A stretch of DNA of 25,406 bases from a bacterium HR20. Lineage in GTDB: Bacteria; Bacteroidota; Ignavibacteria; Kapaibacteriales; NICIL-2. The notes under the pieces are model-generated. The model was not told the origin of the DNA, searched no databases, and saw only the letters and a program-made list of their open reading frames with translations. Below, piece by piece: positions 7,437 to 15,420 of the stretch (position 1 is its first letter; each line of letters opens with the position of its first letter). Both the position numbers and the translations under genes were made by a program. The stretch covers positions 1 to 25,406 of the forward strand of contig BEHW01000018.1 of assembly GCA_002898675.1 (NCBI GenBank), written 5' to 3'.

Positions 7437-8276
7437 ATGGTACGCGATCGCAGCCGAATTCATTCCGAATCTGAACGTGCTGCAATCGCACGCGCAGCAG
7501 CGTTAGTTGGACAAACGCTCCAAATGCTGGCTGCATACATCGAGCCGGGCGTTTCGACCCAACGGCTCGATCAGCTTGCCGAAGAATTCATCCGCGCCCA
7601 TGGCGGTCAGCCGGCGTTCAAGGGCTATGGCAGCGGCCCGGGACAGGCAGGATTTCCTGCGACGCTCTGCGTTTCGATTGATGATGAAGTCGTCCACGGC
7701 ATCCCGTCGAGTCGCTGTTTGGAAGAAGGCCAGATCGTCTCGATTGACTGCGGCGTCCGCTACGACGGTTGCTACGGCGATGGAGCCTGGACGTTCGCTG
7801 TCGGTCGGATTTCGCCAGACAAAGAGCGCCTGCTGGCAACGGCATGCGAAGCACTCTACGCCGGCATTGCTCAAGCCCGTCCAGGCAACACAACGTATGA
7901 CATCGCTCGGGCAATTCAGCAGCATGTCGAATCGCGCGGTTTCTCCTGCGTTCGCGAGTTGGTCGGGCATGGCGTCGGGACAGCGCTCCATGAGGATCCG
8001 CCGGTACCGAACTTCGTACCAGGAATCTTGCATCGAAGCCGGTACCCCGAAGTGCTCTTGGTCGAAGGAATGACGCTGGCGATCGAGCCGATGGTCAACG
8101 CCGGAGTACTGACGGTGTACACAGCGCAGGATGGTTGGACAGTGCGCACGACCGACGGGAAACCCTCGGCGCACTTTGAGCACACCGTCATCATCGAATC
8201 CGACGGTGCGCGAATTTTGACGGTTCACTCACTGCCACGACCGCAGTATGCCGAAGCAGGAAGCAATCAAGGTTGA
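7437..8276 (+). CDS. map: Type I methionine aminopeptidase
   Basis: Map removes the initiator methionine from nascent proteins using a two-metal site. From 7437 the protein has 279 residues. All five metal ligands are visible, as D104 and D115 (DCGVRYDGCYGD), H178 (GHGVGTALHEDPPV), E217 (AIEPMV) and E248 (HFEHTV), together with the substrate-binding H87 (VVHGIP). I prefer the ATG at 7437 because GAGG lies 8 nt upstream and the N-terminus resembles the family. An ATG at 7413, overlapping the secY stop, would add eight residues. The last about ten residues are encoded in a 29-nt overlap with infA and are probably dispensable. Confidence 0.95.
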   Translation: MVRDRSRIHSESERAAIARAAALVGQTLQMLAAYIEPGVSTQRLDQLAEEFIRAHGGQPAFKGYGSGPGQAGFPATLCVSIDDEVVHGIPSSRCLEEGQIVSIDCGVRYDGCYGDGAWTFAVGRISPDKERLLATACEALYAGIAQARPGNTTYDIARAIQQHVESRGFSCVRELVGHGVGTALHEDPPVPNFVPGILHRSRYPEVLLVEGMTLAIEPMVNAGVLTVYTAQDGWTVRTTDGKPSAHFEHTVIIESDGARILTVHSLPRPQYAEAGSNQG

Positions 8277-8466
8277 CGGCGTTGTCGAGGAAGTTCTTCC
8301 GAACACGCAGTTCATCGTCCGCTTGGACAATGGGCACAAGGTCCTTGCTCACATCAGTGGCAAGATGCGGATGAACTTCATCAAAATCTTAGTCGGCGAC
8401 AAAGTCACCGTCGAGCTGTCGCCCTACGACTTGAGCAAAGGCCGCATTACGTACCGTTACAAGTGA
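8248..8466 (+). CDS. infA: Translation initiation factor IF-1
   Basis: IF-1 binds the 30S A site during initiation. The 72-residue OB-fold protein is near canonical: MPKQEAIKVDGVVEEVLPNTQF, LDNGHKVLAHISGKMRMNFIKIL and the ending VELSPYDLSKGRITYRYK. The start at 8248 gives exactly the family N-terminus, so the gene begins 29 nt before the end of map. This is an unusually long overlap for two essential genes. The order map-infA-rpmJ-rpsM is the usual one. Confidence 0.98.
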   Translation: MPKQEAIKVDGVVEEVLPNTQFIVRLDNGHKVLAHISGKMRMNFIKILVGDKVTVELSPYDLSKGRITYRYK

Positions 8467-8485
8467 CACGAACTTCACAAGTGCG

Positions 8486-8602
8486 ATGAAAGTGCAAGCC
8501 TCGGTCAAAAAACGCAGCCCGGACGATAAGATCGTTCGCCGCAAAGGGCGCATCTATGTCATCAACAAGAAAAATCCACGAATGAAACAACGGCAAGGCT
8601 AA
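8486..8602 (+). CDS. rpmJ: 50S ribosomal protein L36, zinc-free form
   Basis: This 38-residue protein sits in the short gap between infA and rpsM. It starts MKVQASVKKRSPDDKIVRRK and ends NKKNPRMKQRQG, which is unmistakably L36. The four zinc ligands of the common form (C11, C14, C27 and H33 in E. coli) are replaced by Ser, Asp, Asn and Met, so it cannot hold zinc in the usual way. This C-minus form, with a YVINKKNPR-type tail, is characteristic of Bacteroidota-related bacteria and is a useful lineage marker here. The stop lies 2 nt before the rpsM ATG. Confidence 0.96.
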   Translation: MKVQASVKKRSPDDKIVRRKGRIYVINKKNPRMKQRQG

Positions 8603-8604
8603 CA

Positions 8605-8985
8605 ATGGCACGTATCGCAGGTGTGGACTTGCCGCGGAACAAGCGCGGCGTCATTAGTTTGCGCTATATCTACGGCATCGGCCCGACGCTGGCCAAAGAA
8701 GTTCTCGCCAAAGCAGGCGTGGACGAAAACAAGCGCGTTGCGGAGTGGACCGATGACGAGATCGCTCGGATTCGGCAGGCGATCAGTGACTACAAGGTCG
8801 AAGGCGAACTCCGCAGCGAAGTACAGCTCAACATCAAGCGGCTGATGGATATTGGCTGCTACCGTGGGTTGCGCCACCGCCGGGGCCTGCCGGTCCGTGG
8901 GCAGCGGACACGCACCAATGCCCGCACGCGCAAAGGGCGCCGCAAAACCGTCGCCGGCAAAAAGAAAGCAGTCGCTAAAAAGTAA
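8605..8985 (+). CDS. rpsM: 30S ribosomal protein S13
   Basis: S13 sits in the 30S head, contacting the P-site tRNA and bridging to the 50S subunit. The product has 126 residues. It starts MARIAGVDLPRNKRGVISLRYIYGIGPTLAKEVLAKAGV and has the conserved RGLRHRRGLPVRGQRTRTNARTRKGRRK block and a lysine-rich tail reaching toward the tRNAs. Length and order (L36-S13-S11) are normal. AAGG within the end of rpmJ may serve as a weak ribosome-binding site. Confidence 0.98.
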   Translation: MARIAGVDLPRNKRGVISLRYIYGIGPTLAKEVLAKAGVDENKRVAEWTDDEIARIRQAISDYKVEGELRSEVQLNIKRLMDIGCYRGLRHRRGLPVRGQRTRTNARTRKGRRKTVAGKKKAVAKK

Positions 8986-9003
8986 CATCATCGTTGGTGC
9001 ACT

Positions 9004-9390
9004 ATGGCTTCTCCCAAGCGCAAAGTCAAGCGCAAAAGTGTTGCCGATATTCACGGAAAGGTGTACATCCAAGCGACGTTCAACAACGTCATCGTCACTG
9101 TCACCGATTCCTACGGCAACGCGCTCTGCTGGTCGTCGGCGGGGCGGAACGGCTTCCGTGGCTCCAAGAAGAATACGCCGTACGCTGCGCAAGTTGCAGC
9201 CGAACGTGCGGGAAAAGAAGCCTACGATATGGGGCTGCGGAAGGTGGACGTCATCGTCAAAGGCCCAGGTTCAGGACGTGAGGCGGCTATCCGTGCAATC
9301 GCGCAAGCTGGATTGGAAGTGCTCTCGATCGTTGATCGCACTCCGATCCCTCATAACGGCTGCCGTCCGCCGAAGCGGCGCCGCGTCTAG
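9004..9390 (+). CDS. rpsK: 30S ribosomal protein S11
   Basis: S11 forms part of the 30S platform near the mRNA exit. The product has 128 residues and includes VYIQATFNNVIVTVTDSYGNALCWSSAGRNGFRGSKKNTPYAAQVAAE, VDVIVKGPGSGREAAIRAIAQAGLEVLSIVDRTPIPHNGCRPPKRRRV, which are canonical. The start at 9004 follows rpsM by 18 nt. The next gene is rpoA, after only 55 nt, whereas rpsD normally intervenes in this group of bacteria. Confidence 0.98.
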   Translation: MASPKRKVKRKSVADIHGKVYIQATFNNVIVTVTDSYGNALCWSSAGRNGFRGSKKNTPYAAQVAAERAGKEAYDMGLRKVDVIVKGPGSGREAAIRAIAQAGLEVLSIVDRTPIPHNGCRPPKRRRV

Positions 9391-9445
9391 AGTGAACATG
9401 ACCGACGGCGAACTTTTGTTTCCATCATTGACGTAGAGCACAGCT

Positions 9446-10474
9446 ATGACGACCACGTTTCGAATGCCTGAGCGTGTCCTGGTCGAGCAGAACACCCCGT
9501 CGACGGGACGCTTTGTGCTTCAACCCCTCGAGGAAGGCTATGGCGTCACTGTCGGCAATTCGCTCCGACGAGTGCTGCTATCGTCCATTCCCGGGGCAGC
9601 GATCATTGGCCTGAAGATTAGCGGCGTCCTCCATGAATTCCAGACGATCCGCGGCGTTGTCGAGGATGTGAGCCAAATTGTGCTCAACCTCAAAGAAGTT
9701 CGGCTCCGTGTGGACGATCCCAAAGTGACGCGCATCGCATTTCAACTACATGGCCCTGGCCAATGGAAAGCCAGCGCGATCCAAGACGCTGCACCACTGG
9801 TCCACGTGCTCAACCCCGACCATGTCATCGCGACCTTGGGCGAGGATGCGCTGCTGGACGTCGAGCTCCGCATTGGGTTCGGACGCGGATATGTCCCAGC
9901 AGAAGAGCACGCAACGGCTGATTTCCCCATTGGGATGATTCCGATTGACGCAATTTACTCGCCGATCAGGAACGTTGTCTACAGCGTCGAGCCGTTCCGT
10001 GTCGGTCAGAAGACCGACTATGAGCGCTTGGTACTCGAAGTCAGGACCGACGGCACCGTTGAACCGATCCAAGCAGTCGAGCAAGCAGCTCGATTGCTGA
10101 TGGACCACATCAAGCTCTTTGGTGCAATCCGTGCCAGTGGGGATGGTGCGGTGGATCAGCAAGTGCAGCAACCTCCAAAAGCAGAAGCACCGAAGGAATC
10201 GGCTGTCTCCTCCGACGTGCTCCGCATGCGCCGGATTCTCCAGACGCCGGTCGAGGAACTCGAGCTTTCCGTGCGCGCACACAACTGCTTGCGTGCAGCG
10301 AACATCAAGACGGTTGCCGATCTTGTCTCCAAACGCGAACAAGAACTGCTCAAGTACCGAAACTTCGGACGGAAATCCCTTGCCGAAGTTGCCGAAGTAA
10401 TCCAAAGCTTGGGGCTGAGCTTTGGGATGGATGTCGACAAGTACCTCAAAGAAGATCGCCCAGCCAGCGCCTAA
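9446..10474 (+). CDS. rpoA: DNA-directed RNA polymerase subunit alpha
   Basis: RpoA dimerises to nucleate RNA polymerase assembly, and its C-terminal domain binds UP elements and activators. The product has 342 residues. The N-terminal domain (about 1-230) shows GRFVLQPLEEGYGVTVGNSLRRVLLSSIPGAAI, the assembly motif. A glutamine- and proline-containing linker (about 232-258) follows. The C-terminal domain (about 260-335) has VEELELSVRAHNCLRAANIKTVADLVSK and ELLKYRNFGRKSLAEVAE with its helix-hairpin-helix. The tail LGLSFGMDVDKYLKEDRPASA is of the FCB type. The leader contains TGTTTCCATCATT at about -29, a diverged form of the recurrent leader motif. Confidence 0.98.
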   Translation: MTTTFRMPERVLVEQNTPSTGRFVLQPLEEGYGVTVGNSLRRVLLSSIPGAAIIGLKISGVLHEFQTIRGVVEDVSQIVLNLKEVRLRVDDPKVTRIAFQLHGPGQWKASAIQDAAPLVHVLNPDHVIATLGEDALLDVELRIGFGRGYVPAEEHATADFPIGMIPIDAIYSPIRNVVYSVEPFRVGQKTDYERLVLEVRTDGTVEPIQAVEQAARLLMDHIKLFGAIRASGDGAVDQQVQQPPKAEAPKESAVSSDVLRMRRILQTPVEELELSVRAHNCLRAANIKTVADLVSKREQELLKYRNFGRKSLAEVAEVIQSLGLSFGMDVDKYLKEDRPASA

Positions 10475-10510
10475 CCGCGATTTGTCGAACTACCCGCCAG
10501 AGAATCCCAG

Positions 10511-11251
10511 ATGCGACACGTCAAGAAAGGTCGAAAACTCAAACGAACCGAAAGCCACCGCAGAGCACTCCTTTCGAACTTAGCGAGCTCGCTCATTCGC
10601 AGTGAGCAGAAAATGATTCGAACAACACTCGCAAAAGCAAAGGAGCTGCGTCCGTTCGTCGAACGGCTGATCACAAAAGCACGGCGTGCCTACCAACGCG
10701 AGCGTTCCGGGCAGCTTCCTGGCGGCAGGACGGATTTGCATACGCGTCGGTTGGTTGCCCGCGTCATCCGCGACGAAGCGGTGTTGCAGGAGCTTTTTGA
10801 CGTCGTTGCTCCCGTCGTTGCCGAGCGCAACGGCGGCTACACGCGCATTGTCAAGCTCGGATTCCGTCGTGGCGATGGTGCGCAAGAGGCGATTATCCAA
10901 CTGGTAGATTGGGCTGCTCCGCAGGACGGCGCAACCTCATCCCAACGCAAGCGGCGTGCGCAGAAAAGCACACCGCCGGCACGCAGCGCTTCCCAGCAGA
11001 CATCTCCGCGCTCGACGCCCTCGGAAGCTGCTTCAGAGACCACTGAGTCCGCCGCTGGAATAACTTCCGCTGACACTGCCATTGACGCACCGGAAGGAGC
11101 CGCTGCCGAGCCCGCTGCAGACGTAGCTGCTGCAGAAACTTCGACAGCTGAACCCCCAGCAAGCCTGCCGACTGAGGAAAGCTCCGAATCAAGCGCACAG
11201 CAAACCAGCGCGGACACCGCCGACGACAAAGGCGAGCAACGCTCTGACTAA
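10511..11251 (+). CDS. rplQ: 50S ribosomal protein L17 with long low-complexity C-terminal tail
   Basis: L17 lies near the exit tunnel on the back of the 50S subunit. Residues 1 to about 136 are typical L17: MRHVKKGRKLKRTESHRRALLSNLASSLIRSEQKMIRTTLAKAKELRPFVERLITKA, then the GGYTRIVKLGFRRGDGAQEAIIQLVD end. About 110 further residues follow, first basic (about 144-165), then rich in Ala, Ser, Thr, Glu and Pro and clearly acidic, with no predicted fold. The E. coli protein is 127 residues, so the tail nearly doubles the protein. It is in frame with no sign of a frameshift. This is the last gene of the ribosomal cluster. Confidence 0.96.
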   Translation: MRHVKKGRKLKRTESHRRALLSNLASSLIRSEQKMIRTTLAKAKELRPFVERLITKARRAYQRERSGQLPGGRTDLHTRRLVARVIRDEAVLQELFDVVAPVVAERNGGYTRIVKLGFRRGDGAQEAIIQLVDWAAPQDGATSSQRKRRAQKSTPPARSASQQTSPRSTPSEAASETTESAAGITSADTAIDAPEGAAAEPAADVAAAETSTAEPPASLPTEESSESSAQQTSADTADDKGEQRSD

Positions 11252-11295
11252 GTGCTCCCGCGGAGCTATTGCAGTCACACTCTCCTTCCCAGGCA

Positions 11296-11913
11296 ATGCA
11301 CACGCCTCGCGTTGCATTCCTTCGCAGCGTTGTCCGCTTGGAGGAATTGCCAGACTATCCTTTCCCAGAAGTTGCATTCGCGGGGCGGTCAAATGTCGGC
11401 AAATCGTCGCTGCTCAATGCGTTGGTGCTTCAGCGTCGGCTGGCGCGTACAAGTGCCACTCCTGGACAGACGCGGAGTATCAACCTCTATCCCGTCAATG
11501 GGGAGTGGGTGCTCGTTGACCTTCCTGGTTATGGCTACGCGCGAGTTGCGCGTCAGCAGCGCGAGGAGTTCCGCCGCTTGGTGATGGGGTACTTGCTCGA
11601 ACGCAAGCAGCTCGCGCTCGCGTGCGTGTTGGTTGATGCACGCCGCGATCCGACCAACGATGACCTTGCACTGCTGGAAGAACTCGAGCTTCACCACCGG
11701 CGCTTCGCTGTAATTTTGACCAAGGCCGATACAATCGCTCCCGTCGCACTCCAAGAGCGGCTCGACCAGATCCGTGGCCTGGTCGAGCAGTGCACTGCCT
11801 GCATGGACGTCCTGGCAACCTCGGCTCGTACAAAGCTCGGCCGAACGCACCTGTGGGCACTCATTCGGAATGCGCTCGATTGCTATCGCACACAACAATC
11901 AGCTTCAGCATGA
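11296..11913 (+). CDS. engB: Ribosome biogenesis GTP-binding protein EngB/YsxC
   Basis: EngB is a small TrmE-Era-type GTPase needed for late 50S assembly. From the ATG at 11296 the product has 205 residues. G1 (GRSNVGKSS, 30-38), the switch I region (ATPGQTRSINLY, about 54-65), G3 (DLPG, 75-78, within DLPGYGYA), G4 (TKAD, 142-145) and G5 (TSAR, 175-178) are all intact. An in-frame TTG at 11269 would add nine residues but is less likely. The stop overlaps the purE start as ATGA, which implies coupling. Its place right after a ribosomal cluster fits its role. Confidence 0.95.
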   Translation: MHTPRVAFLRSVVRLEELPDYPFPEVAFAGRSNVGKSSLLNALVLQRRLARTSATPGQTRSINLYPVNGEWVLVDLPGYGYARVARQQREEFRRLVMGYLLERKQLALACVLVDARRDPTNDDLALLEELELHHRRFAVILTKADTIAPVALQERLDQIRGLVEQCTACMDVLATSARTKLGRTHLWALIRNALDCYRTQQSASA

Positions 11914-12455
11914 CTTCCACTACACCGCTTGTAGGTATCGTCATGGGCAGCGATTCGGACTATCCAGTCCTCGGAGAGGCTGCCGTGATGCTTGAGCGTT
12001 TCGGAATTCCATACGAACTCCGCGTCGTGTCTGCGCACCGAACCCCGGATGATATGGCACACTACGGCCGATCTGCGCTTGAGCGTGGCCTGAAGGTTAT
12101 CATCGCTGGCGCCGGTGGAGCTGCCCATCTTCCTGGGATGCTCGCATCGCATACCGTTCTGCCGGTCATTGGTGTGCCGATTCCGACCAAACACTTAGGG
12201 GGGATTGATTCGCTCTATTCCATCGTTCAAATGCCTGCGGGTGTCCCCGTGGCAACTGTTGCCATTGGCGGTGGACGCAATGCAGGGATTCTCGCTGCGG
12301 AAATTATCGCAACCTTCGATCGTGCAGTGCAAGAAAAACTCTTGGCATACAAAGCAGAGCTTGCTGAGCAATCGCGTGCAAAAAATCCGCTGCCTACTGT
12401 TGGGGAGTTGCACATGGCAATCGAAAAGCCCTACGATCGCGATGAACTCTCATGA
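11910..12455 (+). CDS. purE: N5-carboxyaminoimidazole ribonucleotide mutase PurE
   Basis: Class I PurE converts N5-CAIR to CAIR in de novo purine synthesis. The product has 181 residues from ATG 11910, which overlaps the engB stop by 4 nt. Signatures are GIVMGSDSDYPV (about 9-20), VVSAHRTPDDM with the catalytic histidine H43, AGAGGAAHLPGMLASHTVLPVIGVP and the later MPAGVPVATVAIGG. The C-terminal tail after about residue 160 is a little longer than usual. A longer reading from 11790 lies inside engB and was rejected. No purK is next to it in the window. Confidence 0.96.
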   Translation: MTSTTPLVGIVMGSDSDYPVLGEAAVMLERFGIPYELRVVSAHRTPDDMAHYGRSALERGLKVIIAGAGGAAHLPGMLASHTVLPVIGVPIPTKHLGGIDSLYSIVQMPAGVPVATVAIGGGRNAGILAAEIIATFDRAVQEKLLAYKAELAEQSRAKNPLPTVGELHMAIEKPYDRDELS

Positions 12456-12503
12456 GCAACTGTTCCGCACTGGATGTTCCAATGCATCGAGAAGTGACCG
12501 GTA

Positions 12504-13754
12504 ATGGATGCTAACACCACAACGCAACCTGCCGTGCAACCCCACACTGATAGCCAGAGAGCACGCCAGGACGAATCCGAACTTGTGCGACTTTTCCAGC
12601 TTGTGCGCCGATACCGGCGAATGATTGCGCTTGTGATCGCACTCGGCACATTCAGCGCGGCGGTTGTTGCGTTCCTGCTGCCCAACGAATATTCGAGCAC
12701 GGTCAATGCTGTACCGCCGAAGCGTCCGCAGACAGGGCTTGAATCAGTGGTCAGTGGGCTGTCGAGCGCACTGCGCGATTTCGGACTCACACGGTTAGGC
12801 GGTGCTCGGACATCGAGTGGAGGCTACGATTTCATCGTCGTACTCCAGAGCCGCTCACTGCTTGATTCGCTCATCGAACGCTTCGATTTAGTCAAGGTGT
12901 ACGAGATCACCGATGCTGGCTCGCCGGATTCAGCGCGCGCACTGGCTCGCAAGGAATTGCTCGATCGCTACGAAATCGAAACCGATGCTGCGGGAAACTA
13001 CCTCATCACCATTACCGACCGCGACCGTTACCGTGCGGCGGCAATGGCTAACGCGGTCGTCGAGATTGCCAACAACATTGCGCGCGAGCTCGATGCGCGC
13101 GAAAACCAAGTCTTCCTGGCAGGAATCCAGCAGCGCCTTGATGCTGCACTTGCACGAATGAATGCACTTGCAGATTCGCTCGAGGCAGTCAGTCGCAAAA
13201 CGCTACTGTACTCTCCACTAGACCAGGCACGAGCTGCTGCATCTGCAATTGCGGAAGCGAAAGCCCAATTGCTCAGTCAGGAAATCGTGCTCGGTGTGCT
13301 GCAGGAGCGGTACGGAGACGACGATCCAGCAACGCAGCAGCAACGGCGCGTGGTCGAGTCGCTGCGGCAAAAGGTGCAAGAGGCGGAAAATCGTCCGGGG
13401 TTTGTCGGCAATTTTTCTTTGCGTGAGGCGCCCCGGGCAGCGTACGACTACCTCCGGTACTACACCGAGCTCGAAACAATGATGAAACTGAAAGCAGCGA
13501 TGCTCCCGATGTTGGAGGAAGTGCGGACAAGTCTCGTGCGGAACTCGCCGTCGCTGTACGTCCTCGATCCAGCGCTACCGGCAATCAAGAAATCATCGCC
13601 ACGGCGCTCGCTTATCATCGGAGGAGCGTTCGTTGCAAGTGCGATCCTTGCGCTGCTCCTTGCGCTGGTGATGGATACGCTCCGGAAGGTACGAGAGCAG
13701 CTCGAATGTATCACCAGCACTTCTGCGCTTGAGCATGGAGCCGATGGTAAGTAG
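12504..13754 (+). CDS. Wzz-like polysaccharide chain-length/co-polymerase protein
   Basis: Proteins of this type set the chain length of surface polysaccharides or take part in their export. The product has 416 residues with the classic Wzz plan: a polar N-terminus, one membrane helix at about 40-60, a large extracytoplasmic helical part (about 61-365), and a second membrane helix at about 369-391 with a short cytoplasmic tail. YSSTVNAVPPK after helix 1 matches the Wzz domain. A proline-containing stretch (VLDPALPAIKKSSPRRS) directly precedes helix 2. There is no Walker motif, so it is not a fused BY-kinase. The next gene is an O-antigen ligase-like protein, which supports a surface-polysaccharide role. 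Confidence 0.8.
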   Translation: MDANTTTQPAVQPHTDSQRARQDESELVRLFQLVRRYRRMIALVIALGTFSAAVVAFLLPNEYSSTVNAVPPKRPQTGLESVVSGLSSALRDFGLTRLGGARTSSGGYDFIVVLQSRSLLDSLIERFDLVKVYEITDAGSPDSARALARKELLDRYEIETDAAGNYLITITDRDRYRAAAMANAVVEIANNIARELDARENQVFLAGIQQRLDAALARMNALADSLEAVSRKTLLYSPLDQARAAASAIAEAKAQLLSQEIVLGVLQERYGDDDPATQQQRRVVESLRQKVQEAENRPGFVGNFSLREAPRAAYDYLRYYTELETMMKLKAAMLPMLEEVRTSLVRNSPSLYVLDPALPAIKKSSPRRSLIIGGAFVASAILALLLALVMDTLRKVREQLECITSTSALEHGADGK

Positions 13755-13890
13755 TGCTTGCCAGAGAGTGTCTGTCCGCTCGTTCAGGGAAGGTGTGTGT
13801 GGATTTGTGCTGTCGCTGCGAGCAGCAGTCATCCGCACTACTCCACCGCATCGTTGCTGGGTGTGATACGACGCAGTAGCATTTCTGCCG

Positions 13891-15420
13891 ATGACCACTG
13901 ATCCCTCGAAGGAACCTACTGGAATGGATGGACAACGCAGGTGGCGGCACTCTTCTCTGCGCAGAACTGCCCAGGCGTCTGCGCGTTTAGGTCGGAGGTA
14001 CTGTGAGCTTTTTGCAGCACTCACCGTCGCTGCTGTCTTGAGCCTGGCTGCTGCAACGGGGAAGTGGGAGGTCGTTGCAGGAGTTGCAGGGGGTCTCGTT
14101 TCGCTCTTGTTGCTGGTACGCTTCCCGCGCGTGCATTGGCTGATGTTCTTTGGCATTATGCCGTGGTTTTTCCGTCAAAGTGATGTTGGCGTTTCGCTCT
14201 TCGATGCGGCATTTGCAGTATACCTTGCTACCCTTCTGGGAGGGTGGTGGGTTCGTGCATGGCTTGGCCGCCAGCATAAGATTCTTTGGGAGCGGAAGGA
14301 CGTGTTCTTTCTTGCGGTGCTCCTTGGGTCGGCGACAAGTAGCATTGTTGCAGTCAGCCGGGGTGCGACGCTTCTCGACTGGGCACGAGACTGGGCGCTG
14401 CTGGCCATGGGTGCCTTCTACTTTGTCTTCCGCTCGACCTTCCGAGAAGAGCGCGAGTTCCGATACTATGCCTTTCTCCTGGTCGTTCTTTCAGCGAGTT
14501 TGGCAGTGTGGGCAATGCTCAACCTTCGGCAGCAGGTCCTCGAGGCGATCTACGCCTACCAAATTCGCGGAGTAAAAGGGGTCAATGCCGTCTATCTCAT
14601 CGGCTTTTTCTTGAGCGTTTCGTTCTACCTCTACTCTCGACGTGGCGTGGAGCGTCTGCTGTGGGCGCTTGTTTCCAGTCTGATTGCCGGCGGGATCGTG
14701 GTCTCGTATACCCGCACGATCTGGGCGGGCACTATTGCAGCGCTGTTGGCGATGATCGTTTTGCTTCCCTGGCAGCAGCGGCGCCGATTACTTGCAGGGA
14801 TGGCAGTTGTCACTGCTGTGTTTCTCGTCAGTGGCTGGATTGTCCTTGGATCATCATTCCCTGTAGTCATGCAACTTATTGCCAATCGAGCGCTGACGGT
14901 CAAGAGCGGTGCGAAGGTCGCCTCCCTCATCGAGCGCCGGGACGAGAGCATCCACGTGCTCAAGCTTTTACGCCAACCGGACATTGCCGTTGCCGGAGTT
15001 GGCCCTGCCAACGAGCATGTGTACTATGACTCGTACTTGGGAACGACGGTCCGAAGCCGTTTTGTGCACAATGGGCTGCTTGCGCTTATGTTCAAGTTCG
15101 GTGTCCCGCTCGGCATCTTCATCTATGGCTTCCATCTTGCGATGGTGGCCAAGAGCATCAGGTGCTACATCCGGAGTCGTCATACGCGGTGGGAACCATA
15201 CGTGCTGCCATTCACGCTCAGCCTCATCGGTACGACCGTCATGGACTGGACGACGAATGCATTCATGCTTCGGAGCGGGGCGCTCTTTTTGGCAATGCTC
15301 TATGCGGGAGTTGCGATTGCTGACCGTTTGATTCGGGAGGATGCGCTGCAGCGGTCCCATCGTAATAGCGCTTCCGCAGCGCCGCTGAGCATCCATCCAA
15401 CGGGCAGTGGTACGCCCTGA
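13891..15420 (+). CDS. O-antigen ligase/polymerase-like membrane protein (Wzy/WaaL family)
   Basis: The product has 509 residues and about ten to twelve hydrophobic segments between residues 40 and 480. This is the plan of the Wzy_C family, which includes O-antigen ligases and polymerases. Visible family features are SYTRTIWAG (272-280), the large periplasmic loop after about 320 containing LIERRDES, and VHNGLLALMFKFG (392-404), the HN..L..L...G motif. Whether it ligates or polymerises cannot be told from sequence. The start at 13891 (MTTDPSKEPT) is the first ATG, and 13924 is an alternative. A 136-nt spacer without a gene separates it from the Wzz-like gene. Its 3' end overlaps the convergent minus-strand gene. 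Confidence 0.75.
   Translation: MTTDPSKEPTGMDGQRRWRHSSLRRTAQASARLGRRYCELFAALTVAAVLSLAAATGKWEVVAGVAGGLVSLLLLVRFPRVHWLMFFGIMPWFFRQSDVGVSLFDAAFAVYLATLLGGWWVRAWLGRQHKILWERKDVFFLAVLLGSATSSIVAVSRGATLLDWARDWALLAMGAFYFVFRSTFREEREFRYYAFLLVVLSASLAVWAMLNLRQQVLEAIYAYQIRGVKGVNAVYLIGFFLSVSFYLYSRRGVERLLWALVSSLIAGGIVVSYTRTIWAGTIAALLAMIVLLPWQQRRRLLAGMAVVTAVFLVSGWIVLGSSFPVVMQLIANRALTVKSGAKVASLIERRDESIHVLKLLRQPDIAVAGVGPANEHVYYDSYLGTTVRSRFVHNGLLALMFKFGVPLGIFIYGFHLAMVAKSIRCYIRSRHTRWEPYVLPFTLSLIGTTVMDWTTNAFMLRSGALFLAMLYAGVAIADRLIREDALQRSHRNSASAAPLSIHPTGSGTP

Noticed and set aside
13755..13890. Spacer between the Wzz-like and ligase-like genes examined for a small gene or RNA
   Set aside because: No frame with a ribosome-binding site and no clear hairpin or terminator was found.
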